Source of the DNA: Thinopyrum elongatum
Lineage: Eukaryota > Streptophyta > Magnoliopsida > Poales > Poaceae
Length of the DNA: 64,000 bases
Reading direction: 5' to 3'
NCBI GenBank assembly: GCA_011799875.1
Contig: CM022299.1
Span: 353,630,526-353,694,525, forward strand
A program made the translations under genes and the position numbers. This document shows, piece by piece, positions 10,975 through 21,359 of the stretch; positions within the stretch are counted from its first letter, which is position 1; every line of letters begins with the position of its first letter. The notes under the pieces were generated by a model. That model did no database searches. It saw nothing but the letters and a program-made list of their open reading frames with translations, and was not told where the DNA came from.

Positions 10975-12861
10975 ATGGATTCGCCAGGCGGTTCTCCTCC
11001 TCGTCGGGGCAGGGAGACCTTGGACGACGATCCTCTGGGAGAAATTGCACGCCGCTCCGACGTCCTCACCACCGCAAAACTCGGTGCTTCCTGCACCAAC
11101 TATTTTAAGACGGTGCGTAAACAGGCTTGGGAAAAGGCCATGCTTGTTGATCTTCCATGCATTCTTGAGAAAAAGGTTATTCTATGGGACAATCCATCGA
11201 ACAGTCCACCGCTACCTGGCCGTGGTTGCACGTTGACTCCGCTAGAGTTGCCGACGTTGAGAGGGAGTTGGATTTTGTCCGATGAGCAGGTCAGTCATGG
11301 AGTTTGATCAAGTAGTGTATATATTCTAAATATAGTACTACTTAGTTATTCCATCCCGTAATTTCTCCGCTGCCCACCGTCTTATATATAGGTCTGGTTT
11401 GGTGCCAATGGAGATTGGCTTGCATACCTCCGGCCGGATACCACCATCATTTTGCACAACATCCACAGCAGTGCGGCCGTTCCCGTAGGCCCCTTCTCCA
11501 CCATGGGGATCGGCCTTCCGGACTGGCTGGGCTTGAATACGTATGATGATGCCTACATGAGATTGAACAGATAGCAATTGCGGACTCGCCGACAAAGCGA
11601 CGCAGCTATGATGATTACTATCTCATCGCGGTGTTCGACATAAGGATTGCCATCAATGCAAAAGGCAGTAACGGCAGAAGCTGGCACATGTTGGCCCCAG
11701 CAGATTTGTACCCCTACACGTTCAAAGACGCCATGTGCCATGTAGGCCGCATCTTCGCGGTGACAAGCCAGGGGACTTGTTTCATCTAGTTTCCATCCTA
11801 TGGTATGGGAGATTACAAACGGAATGCACAAACCATCATTTGCATCCCTAACGGTACTCCATTATTTTGCAGGGACCAGTCATCCCCCGATCAAAATCAG
11901 ATCGCCGATCCTGGATGTGCATTTGCATCCGCGATTTGGTCTGACCTAGAACCTTGTAGCTGACTTTGGCATATTAGGATCAACTATCTTAGCAGTCGTT
12001 GCCCATGGTACCACTGATGTGCAACATGGTCACACGATCTACCACGATCGGACCATCACCATCTACCCAGGTATTCCATTTTCTCATTGCTGTGTGTTAG
12101 AGTAGTAGTACTTGTTAGTTCTTTTCTTTTCTTGACTGGGACATGTTTACTAGTACTAGTACTACAATTTGGTATTTATTTTTTTAACCCTCTCGCCTTC
12201 TCTAGTACTGTTTACCTTGGAGGACGTGTATAGCTAGCTAGGCCCTTGAAGACTTGAACCCACTAGCTCCCACCATTTTTGTTTTTCCATGTCTTACTAT
12301 CTCATCCATGTAGCCAGGAGTGGCTATATATAATAAGCCGGTTATTTTACTTCCTCTATACTGGAGTAGTACTACTTGCTGCACAATATTACTGACCGCC
12401 ATATTTGAGCACAACATTATCATGCATGGACCTTGACCATGTATGTCACCATGTGTCCAGATCTAAGATGCCGCGTGTACCAGATGAACGGCACCAAGTT
12501 CGACCCCCGTGATACTATGTGGGTGCCGAGGAACACTCTTGGAGAGAACTCACTTTTCATTAGGGACAGCTACCCCATTGTGAAGCAGATGCCACCTTCC
12601 GTGCACGACACCGAAGGCCTGCCGTTCAAGAAGCATGGTTGTGTCTTTAGTGTGCACCGCCGGATGAATGACATGCTGGGACACGCTATCCCTGATTTAT
12701 GCTACTACAGCTTGGATGAGTCTCCATCGTGTGGAACCGGACGAGAAAGTTGTGACAATGATTCCCGTTACCCACCGCTATGGATCGTGCCATCTATGAA
12801 GAACACCTGGGACTGGAACCTGGAGGAGGACATGGACATGGAGCCCATCTATAACATGTAA
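10975..12861 (+). pseudogene. F-box/DUF295 gene, disrupted
   Basis: The first exon (10,975-11,289) opens with ATG and encodes an F-box-like helix region (LGEIARRSDVLTTAKLGASC) after a Pro/Arg-rich start. F-box proteins of this plant family link substrates to SCF ubiquitin ligases through SKP1. A CAG|GTCAGT donor and a TATATAG acceptor bound an intron at 11,290-11,391. The second exon resumes in phase with VWFGANGDWLAYL, typical of the middle of DUF295 proteins. Then a one-base loss creates TAG at 11,572. Reading on in the shifted frame from 11,568 gives coherent protein up to a second TAG at 11,787. The last exon (about 12,430-12,861) carries the DUF295 C-terminal end (LGENSLFIRDSYPI). A possible intron donor lies near 12,072. 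With a frameshift and at least two stops, the locus is very probably non-functional. Confidence 0.75.
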
Positions 12862-13051
12862 GTGGAGTATGGTAAATTGTGAATGGTAGCGCTGTAAATA
12901 TATGTAGAGTAGTCGTGCACAAATTTATCACATGAAGTGGAGATGAACTTGTGTGGCATGTTGGCATTTGTCCTTTAGAATTTATTACTAGTAAATGTGT
13001 TATGTGTACGTGCAACTTGTGTGGCTGTTGCACGGGCTCCAACACGCTCTG

Positions 13052-13552
13052 TGTTGAGGATATAACTCCGAGGCATGACCCGTCCAGGAGGGGCCGGGTC
13101 ACACCGTTGGCGGCTTAAGGCGAGAAGGCCCAAGAAGACTGAAGCCCCAAGACCCGGAGGTGGCTTAAGGCCCGAAGGTGTGAACCGCCATGTAATGACT
13201 TGTTCTGTAAGGAAGGTTAAGTTAGAAACCGAGCCGATCACATTTGTGTGAGCCGGCCGGGACTATGTAAGCCGCCGGGCATCGACCTGTATAGAAAGGG
13301 GTGACCCGGCGGCGGGTGAACTCGAGAATCAACAAGTCGAGAACTAGGTCAAGCATATTTGCTCCCTTGTAATCGAAACCCAAGCAATACAACTAAGAGC
13401 AGGACATAGGCTTTTACCTCATTGAGAGGGGCCAAACCTGGGTAAATTCCTTGTGTCCTTTGTCCCGTCCAACCCCTTCAAGCTAACCTAGTTGCGATGG
13501 CTCCACACCTAAGTCCTTTTGCTAGGACATCTGCCGTGACAAATCCACGACA
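13052..13552 (+). repeat. 5' LTR of Gypsy element 1
   Basis: TG...CA ends, 501 bp, same length as the 3' copy. The TATA position, intact in the 3' LTR (TATATAAAG), here reads TATAGAAAG (13,290-13,298), which should weaken promotion of the genomic RNA. An ATG at 13,497 inside the LTR opens a frame that runs into gag. Confidence 0.9.
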
Positions 13553-16073
13553 GTTGGCACCCACCGTGGGGCTCTCGCATGGTGGTTTCAAGTTCTTGAA
13601 GGGCAACTTCTCAGGGATCAAGGGATACGCCATGGGCCGGATGACCAAGAGTCGCCGCGGCAAGATCTACATCGACGATGCTGGATGGGGTCCGGAGGCC
13701 GATTCAATCGAGTACGGGTATTGGGTCCCCTTTGGTGGTATCCATGTGTTCATTGGCAAAATTGGTGAGTCTGAGCCTGAGCCTGAAGTCTGCACTGACA
13801 CCATTGAGACGGCTCGGCGCGTGAGACCCGCCAAGGTTCAATCCGCCAGAGTCCAACCCGCCAAGATTCAACCCGCCCAGAAGCATGTTTTCGTCGGCTT
13901 TGTCCATGGAGCGGATCTTGAGGAAGGCTACGTGTCCGGTGGTGAGACAGCCATCTACTCAGGTGATGAGTCCTCAACCGGCGAAACTAAGTCGATCTAT
14001 AAACTGCAAGACGACGGGCTTGGGGGTTGTTCCGATGGCGGCAGTATTCCGGACTCTTATGAGCCGCCAAACAGGGCAGCTATATTCATGGCCGGGACGC
14101 AGCAGATGGTGCACTCATCAACCGCTGCAGCGGTGACCTCTGGTTCAATGGCTGCTACAACGGCTGGGGCGAGCGGCTCTGCACGTCCACTGGCTCAAGT
14201 TTTATCCGAGCTCTTGGATGCTTTGGCAACGTTACTAGCGGCAGAGGTGACCCCGGTGACTCAGGCACAGCATAATGCGGAAGTTGCAAAGCTAAGGGAT
14301 GAAGTAGCTCGGGCTAAAGAGGAACTTAACACTGAGAACATCAGGATGGCTGCAGAACGGACCGCCCTAGAAGCTGAAACACAGAGGGTAAGGGCCGAGG
14401 CTTTTCGCTTAAGTCTGGATCAAAATGCGTCAAACGCTGTGATGCGGAGGAGGCACCAGAGCTGCTTGCCACCGCAATTTGAGGGGAGGAATCTTTTTAT
14501 CACACCCAGAGCAGGGCCAAGTAACCCGCCCGGTGAGACCTGGGCTAATGAAGCACCGGCAACTGGGGCGGCGGCTCAGCCTCGTATTGTAGAACCGCCC
14601 TGTGTGAACTTGACCCCTCCTCAGCAGGTGCAGACACCCCCGGGTCATTACTCCAACCCACTGGATAATATGATTGCCGCAGCCTCACGGCTGGTGTCCC
14701 TCCCAATTGAAGGTGAGTCGCCAGCTGCGATAGAGGCCCGGAACGCAGTGGAACTTCTTAAGACGGCGGTGACCCAGCAAGCGGCTTATTCCTACAGCCG
14801 TGAGCGAATCCATTCGACTCCGCGACCGAGCCGAAGCTACAGCCGGTGCATGGGGTCGCCGGCGGTTTCCAGCAGTGAATGGCATCGTAACCCGCCCCGT
14901 GGCAATGATGAGGTTCAGGTTCCAACAGATCAAGCCAGAGCGCGCCAAGAGGCGAAGCTGGCAGCTCAGTTAGCGGCTCTTAGATAGCCTCAGTTAAACC
15001 CTTCTGTGTCTGTAGAAGCGGGAGTGACCTCTCGGTCAGTCGGAGTGCCTTGTCTGGTGCCGGCTCTATGCAATGAGCATTTGCCCAAGGATTTCAAGGG
15101 CCCTCGAAAAGTACCCAATTACACTGCGGATCAGCCTCCGGATGCTTGGATTGAAAGCTACGAGTTGGCTATGGAGATGTTGGATGTTAACGATGCTATG
15201 TGCGCCAAATATTTCACCATGATGTTGGATGGGCTGGCTCGCACCTGGCTAAAGGGATTGCCCCCTAATTCCATCAACTCATGGACTGAATTGAAGACGC
15301 GTTTCATTCAGAATTTTAAGGACACATGTAAGTAGCCTCTGTCGATTATCGACCTAGACACTTGCATCCAGCATGAGGATGAGTCAACCGCCCATTGGGT
15401 TCGCCAGGTCTCAGCTATTATCCACTCATCGGATAGTATCAACGCTGATTCTGCTGTTTTAATTTTGGAGAAAAATTGTCTGTTTATTCCCCTCAAACAG
15501 AAGCTAGGGCGGCTTAAACGTCATTGCAATGACATGGGAGAGCTCATGGCAGCTCTTATCAAATATGCCGACTCTGATAATACTAAGGATCCGGGGTCCG
15601 ATGAAGAGAAGTCCAACAAGGGGAAGAAAAACGGTAATGGGAAAGGGCAACAGTCCAACATGCCAGGTCATAATCAAGGTAATAATGGTAAGCGCAAATA
15701 GCCCGATGGCGGGTCAGATTTTGTGGCCAATACCAATGCCCAAAATAACGGTCAGCGTCGAAGAGGGAAACCACCCGCCCGTACCGGAGGGTGAAGAATT
15801 AACCTTGAGGCCAAATTGAACCGGCCCTGCCCAAAGCATAGTTATCCAGATAAACCGTCGACCCACCTGTGGAAAGATTGTCATATCATGAGGGAGTATA
15901 AGAATTCAAACTTTCACCAGGACCATAGTAACGGTAACGGCCCGCACGGCAGGGTAGGCTCCGGCTCTCACGGGCCCGGCTTTGGAGGTGGCGTCTCAAA
16001 CTCTGTATTTCAGGGCCAGGGCAATCAAGGCGGTTTTAATCAGCAGTCCAGTCAAGGCAATCAGCAGCAGTAG
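13497..16073 (+). pseudogene. gag: gag of Gypsy element 1, with in-frame stops
   Basis: One frame runs from the LTR ATG at 13,497 (more likely starts are later, e.g. the ATG at 13,632) through 16,073, broken by TAG at 14,985, 15,333 and 15,699, TGA at 15,792 and TAG at 16,071. The N-terminal part is acidic and Gln/Ala-rich, with a coiled-coil stretch near 14,270-14,420. The retrotransposon gag core follows (DAWIESYELAMEML near 15,145; WTELKTRFIQNFKD near 15,283). After a Lys/Gly/Asn-rich linker, a zinc-knuckle-like CPKH...HLWKDC lies near 15,830-15,880. Gag forms the particle that packages the RNA. Each stop I checked fits a Gln (CAG) or Arg (CGA) codon changed by one C-to-T step. Confidence 0.8.
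13553..13575 (+). promoter_or_regulatory. Candidate primer-binding site of element 1
   Basis: The sequence right after the LTR, GTTGGCACCCACCGTGGGGC, is where minus-strand DNA synthesis would be primed by a tRNA. TGGCRCCCACCGTGGGGC is a common start in plant Gypsy elements. I cannot name the priming tRNA with certainty. Confidence 0.55.
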
Positions 16074-19000
16074 TCCGGGTATCAAAGCAATCCAAAGCAG
16101 CTAAATAGTGGTCAATATCATGTTTTCACCACGAACCTGTGCAAACGAGATCATAAGGTACACAAGTGAGCGGTCAACGCGGTTGAGCCGGCGGTCCCTC
16201 GATACTTACGATGGTCAGAGCAGCCAACTGTATGGAGCCGTGAGGATCACCCGCCCCGGGTTGACAATCCGGGTCAGCTGGCTTTGGTGGTTGCTCCTTA
16301 GGTTGGAGGTTACAAGTTTACTAAGGTACTTATGGACGGAGGCAGCAGCATTAATATCCTTTATTATGATACCTTTCATCGGGTGAATTTAGCTGACAAA
16401 GATCTTAAGCCGTCTTCCACAGTCTTTCATGGGGTGGTGCCTGGTAAGTCAGCTTATCCAGTGGGTAAGATAGCCTTGGAGGTGGCTTTTGGCAATGAAC
16501 ATGATTACAGGGCTGAGACATTAACTTTTGAAGTGGTTAAGATCAAAAGCCCCTATCATGCTCTGTTTGGACGGTCGGCTTACGCCAAGTTTATGGCACG
16601 GCCTTGTTATGTGTATTTGCAGCTTAAGATGCCGGGTCGCAAAGGAACCATCACAGTTCATGGTGACAGGAAGATAGCTTTGGAGTGTGAAGAAGGCAAT
16701 GCTGCTTATGCCGAGTCTGCTTGTGCCACAGAGGAACTCAAGTTCTATAAAGACAATGTTGACCCGGCTGATATGACCCCATTGAAGAAGCCGACCACAG
16801 AGTAGGATCCTTTACTAAAGTTTAAATCGGTGGATGACACCAAGAAGGTTGACTTTGTCCTTGGTGACTCATCTCAACAGTTTGTGATTAGTGCCAATAT
16901 GGATCCAAAATAGGAAAGCGCGCTCATCGAGTTCATCCGTGAGAACCGGGACATCTTTGCATGGAAGCCTTCAGACATGTCGGGTGTACCGAGAGAACTC
17001 GCTGAGCACACTCTTAATATTGATCCTAAGTTTAAGCCGGTCAAACAGTTCCTTCACCGTTTTACCAAGGAAAGGCGCAAGGCTATTGGAGAAGAGGTGG
17101 CCCGGCTCTTAGCAGCTGGGTTCATTGTTGAAGTTTTTCATCCTGAGTGGTTGGCTAACCCGGTGCTCATACTCAAGAAAAACGGCACTTGGCGCATGTG
17201 TGTGGATTACACAAACCTTAAGAAAGCTTGCCTGGCTGATCCTTTCGCTCTTCCCCGTATTGATCAGATCATTGATGCTACGATGGGTTGTGAGCGTTTG
17301 AGCTTTTTGGATGCTTACTCTGGTTATCATCAGATCAAGATGGCAGTTAAAGACCAAGAGAAGACGGCTTTCATCACACCTTTTGGGGCTTTCTGCTATG
17401 TGTCTATGCCCTTTGGGCTCAAGAGTGCCCAGGCGACTTATCAGCGTTGTGTTCAGAATTGTCTTCATAACCAGATAGGACGCAATGTTCATGCTTACGT
17501 GGATGATATTGTGGTGAAATCCAGAAAGAAGGAATCTCTGCTAGATGATTTGAAGGAAACCTTTGATAACCTCCGGGTCTACAAGATGATGCTTAACCCG
17601 GCCAAATGCGTTTTTGGTGTGCCTGCAGGCAAGCTCTTGGGTTTCTTGGTTTCGGAGAGAGGCATTGAAGCTAACCCAGAGAAAATCAAGGCCATCACTT
17701 CATTCGCTAAGCCGGCATGAATTAATGACGTTCAGCGTCTGGCAGGTCGTATTGCAGCATTAAGCCGGTTTATAAGCCGCCTAGGAGAGAAGGCTATTCC
17801 TTTGTACCAGATGATGAAGAAGACATATCACTTTGTTTGGAGTGATGCTGCTAACAAGGCGTTTGAAGCACTTAAAAAATAGTTAGCTGAGCCGTCGCTT
17901 CTTGCAGCTCCTGTTGAGAAGGAGCCTTTGCTTTTATATGTGGCTGCTAACAGTAGAGCCATCAGCGTGGCCATTGTTGTAGAAAGGAAGAAACAGGAAA
18001 GGAATACCCGGTTCAGAGGCCGGCTTATTATGTCAGTGAAGTTTTAATTGAGTCCAAGCAAAGGTACCCACATTGGCAGAAGCTAGTCTATGGGGTGTTC
18101 ATGGCCAGTCGCAAGTTGAAGCATTATTTCCAGGGTCATCCCATTATTGTGGTCAGTTCTGCTCCCTTAGGGGATATTATTCAAAACAGAGAAGCCACCG
18201 GCCGGATAGCCAAGTGGGCCATTGAGCTTGGACCTCATGGTTTGAAATATATGCCAAGGACGGCCATCAAGTCTCAAGCTCTCGTGGATTTCATCAACGA
18301 CTGGACAGAGTTGCAGATGCCTGAGGAGAAGCCAGATAATACATATTGGACTATTCATTTTGATGGGTCCAGGCAATTGGAAGGCTCGGGGGCTGGAGTT
18401 GTTTTGACTTCCCCATGAGGTGACAAATTTTGCTATGTTTTAAGGCTGATGTTTCCTTGTACTAATAATGCAGCAGAGTATGAGGCCCTGCTCCATGGTC
18501 TTCGGACGGCCAAAGAGATGAACTTAAGCCGGGTCAGGTGTTTTGGCGACTCAGATTTGGTGGCCCAGCAAGTCTCAGGAACTTGGGATTCTAAGGACCC
18601 GCTCATGGCGGCTTATCGCTAGGCGGTTGATAGTATTGCTGGTCATTTCAAAAGGTATCAAGTGGAACATGTTGATCGAAGGAAAAATGAGGCGGCCGAT
18701 GCTTTAAGCCGGCTGGGGTCTCAGCGTAAGCCAGTACCACCGAATGTTTTTCTTGATATACTGAATAGCCCTTCAGTTAAGTTACCAACAGAGGAGGATC
18801 TTGCAATTCCTGACCCGGAGGCACAGTTGGTGGCGGCTCTTCATGCTATACCCGATTGGACGGTGCCGTATTTGGCTTATATGACCCAGGGTGAGTTACC
18901 AGAGGATGAAACGGAGGCCAGGCAGATAACCCGGCGGTCTAAATCCATGACCATTGTCAATGGTGAGTTGCACCGATGCAGTGTCACAGGCGTGTTTCAG

Positions 19001-20116
19001 AGATGCATTTCTCCTGAGGAGGGCCGTGAGATTCTAAGGGAGATCCATGAAGGTGATTGTGGTCATCATGCCGGATCTTAGTCTCTGGTTGCTAAAGCCT
19101 TCCGGCACGGTTTTTATTGGTTGATGGCTCACGCTGATGCAGAGGATCTGGTTAGCAAGTGTGACAGTTGTCAGAAGTTTTCTAGACGAACTCACGTGTC
19201 GGCTCAAGAATTGAGGATGATTCCAATTACTTGGCCATTTGCAGTGTGAGGGCTGGATATGGTTGGACCTTTCAAGAGATCCAAGGACAAAAAGACCCAC
19301 CTTTTGGTGGCGGTGGATAAGTTTACAAAGTGGGTTGAGGCAGAGCCGGTCAGCAAGTGTGATGCGGCAACGGCGGTTCAATTCATTAAAAAGGTGATCT
19401 TCCACTTTGGCTACCCGCATAGTATCATAACTGATAATGGCACCAATCTGTCAAAGGGTGCTATGAAAGAATTCTGTCAATGAGAGCATATTTGTCTCGA
19501 TGTTTCATCAGTGGCTCACCCCCAGTCCAATGGTCAAGCTGAAAGGGCCAATCAGGAAATCTTGAGAGGCATCAAACCCCGGCTTATGGTCCCTTTGCAG
19601 AGGATGCCGGGTTGTTGGGTTGAGGAATTACCCTCAGTGCTTTGGAGTATAAATACCACCCCCAACAGATCAACAGGATACACACCTTTCTTCATGGTTT
19701 ACGGGGCAGAGGCGGTTCTCCCAAGTGACATCCGTCATGACTCGCCCCGTGTGGCGGCTTATGTTGAAACTGACAACGAAAAAGCACGTCAAGATTCTCT
19801 GGATATGTTGGATGAGGAACATGACCTCGCGGTGTCTCGTTCGGCGATTTATCAGCAAGATCTGCGTTGTTATCATAGCCGTCGAGTTAAAACCCGGACA
19901 TTTCAAGAAGGCGACTTGGTGCTCCAGCTCATCCAGGATCAAACAGATATGCACAAGTTATCCCCACCTTGGGAAGGGCCTTTTGTGGTCAGCAAAAACC
20001 TGAACAATGGGTCATATTATCTTATTGATGTTTGAAAACACAAGGACTCACGCACATCGAAGGAGGAGACCCGCCGACTGTGGAACATTGCTCATCTTCG
20101 GCCATATTACACTTGA
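16074..20116 (+). pseudogene. pol: pol of Gypsy element 1 (protease, RT, RNase H, integrase), disrupted
   Basis: It is in the same frame as gag up to about 18,000, where a one-base shift moves it, then open to the natural TGA at 20,114. Protease: VLMDGGSSINILY near 16,323. Reverse transcriptase: WRMCVDYTNLKKAC near 17,190, FLDAYSGYHQIKM near 17,309, catalytic YVDD at 17,496-17,507. RNase H: IHFDGSRQLEGSGAG near 18,353. Integrase: H-H-C-C zinc region about 19,065-19,175, core LDMVGP near 19,250, ITDNGT near 19,429 and QAERANQE near 19,540. Premature stops: TGA 16,167, TAG 16,299, 16,803 and 16,911, TGA 17,718, TAG 17,880, TGA 18,416, TAG 18,620 and 19,079, TGA 19,247, 19,481 and 20,033. The enzyme order with INT last is Gypsy, not Copia. 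Confidence 0.9.
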
Positions 20117-20252
20117 GCCGCCGGTTCTTGTGTTGTACATACTTTCTTCAGTATATATATCATGATCACTATAATAAAGCAGGCATCCCTGATAATTCAG
20201 GGCCTCTGTCATTTCATTTCTAAGTATCTGAGCCTTTATTGTTTGTTCATAA

Positions 20253-20615
20253 GGCCACTTGGGGGCTTCTAGCTCATCGAGCGTCGCCTACCCTCTTGGT
20301 CCGGCTTAAATGCCGCCTCTTATGGTCACTTGGGGGCTTCCTGCTCAATGAGCATAGCTGTTCACACCCTCTTGATCCGGTTTCCAAGCCGTCTCATTGG
20401 TCACTTGGGGGCTTCCTTCTCAATGAGCATAGCTGTTCACACCCTCTTGATCCGGTTTCCAAGCCGTCTCATTGGTCACTTGGGGGCTTCCTGCTCAATG
20501 AGCATAGCTGTTCACACCCTCTTGATCCGGTTTCCAAGCCATCTCATTGGTCACTTGGGGGCTTCCTGCTCATCGAGCATAGCTGTTCACACCCTCTTGA
20601 TCCGGTTTCCAAGCC
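20253..20615 (+). repeat. Five-copy 75-bp tandem repeat in element 1
   Basis: Units beginning GGTCACTTGGGGGCTTC start at 20,324, 20,399, 20,474 and 20,549, an exact 75-bp period, and a diverged unit starts at 20,253. The last four are nearly identical. Because 75 is a multiple of three, frames stay open and mimic a repetitive protein. The array follows the pol stop by about 140 bp, in the spacer between pol and the antisense gene. Confidence 0.9.
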
Positions 20616-20664
20616 GAATTTGAGTTAAACCTGCCTGTTTGCAAGATGCTACTCCGCCAGGTGA

Positions 20665-20905
20665 CCCGCCGAACTCTTGACAGTCACTCTTTTCAATAAG
20701 ACCCTGAACTAGTCAAGGTTAAAATGGCGGACTTTGTCACGAGAGGGCCGGCTTACAAAGAGCTAGGATAAACTCACCTGCTGTCGTAGTCTCTCCGCCA
20801 TGTGGCCCATTCGTACTCTTAACAGTTACTCTTTTCAATAAGACCCTGAACTAGTTAAGGTTAAAACGACGGATTTATGTCACGTGAGAGCCGGCTTGCG
20901 GGGTG
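20665..20905 (+). repeat. Two-copy direct repeat, about 145-bp period, in element 1
   Basis: CAGTCACTCTTTTCAATAAG / CAGTTACTCTTTTCAATAAG followed by ACCCTGAACTAGT occurs near 20,679 and 20,824, and a shared GAGAGCCGGCTT/GAGGGCCGGCTT occurs about 60 bp later in each copy. Non-coding, downstream of pol. Confidence 0.75.
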
Positions 20906-21359
20906 AAAACTGATTTTTTTTTAAACAGAATAGACGTAGACTCTTCTGGACCTGTTAAGCTTCCGGCTTATAGACATATATCCTTACAGCATCATTATGA
21001 TATTGGTCTAGAGGTATGACTTCATATTTGAATAAATAGTTCGGGTTTTTTAACCCGCCCTGGTTATAGACTTTAAGTCGCCAGAACATATCATATTGGA
21101 TATTATGACCCGCCCTAGCATAAACCGCTAGGGTATATGTTGTTTACTGTGTGCAGGAACATTGCAAAAAAAATGATATTCCCTGCAAAGCTCATCAGCG
21201 ACACATAAACATACTTCAGCAGTTTTAAGGCTAAACATGCACGATGGCATGGCAGATCATTGTTTTTACTAGCCTATTACACGGCTCTTCAAAGCCCGAA
21301 TACTAAAGAGTTTTTTCACAAGGGAACGCTGCGTTGCAGTCTGAGAGCCGCCTGTTGAA
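20906..21359. other. Spacer between convergent pol and antisense gene, element 1
   Basis: No frame seen. The two convergent transcripts (gag-pol on +, antisense ORF on -) would end near or overlap across this stretch. Confidence 0.4.

Noticed and set aside
16108..16386. Separate + frame overlapping the gag-protease junction
   Set aside because: Out of frame with gag-pol; the real frame continues through two stops (16,167 and 16,299).
20239..20628. Repetitive 129-residue open frame with SLGGFLLNEHSCSHPL units
   Set aside because: It is the translation of the 75-bp tandem array; two frames are open at once because the period is a multiple of three.
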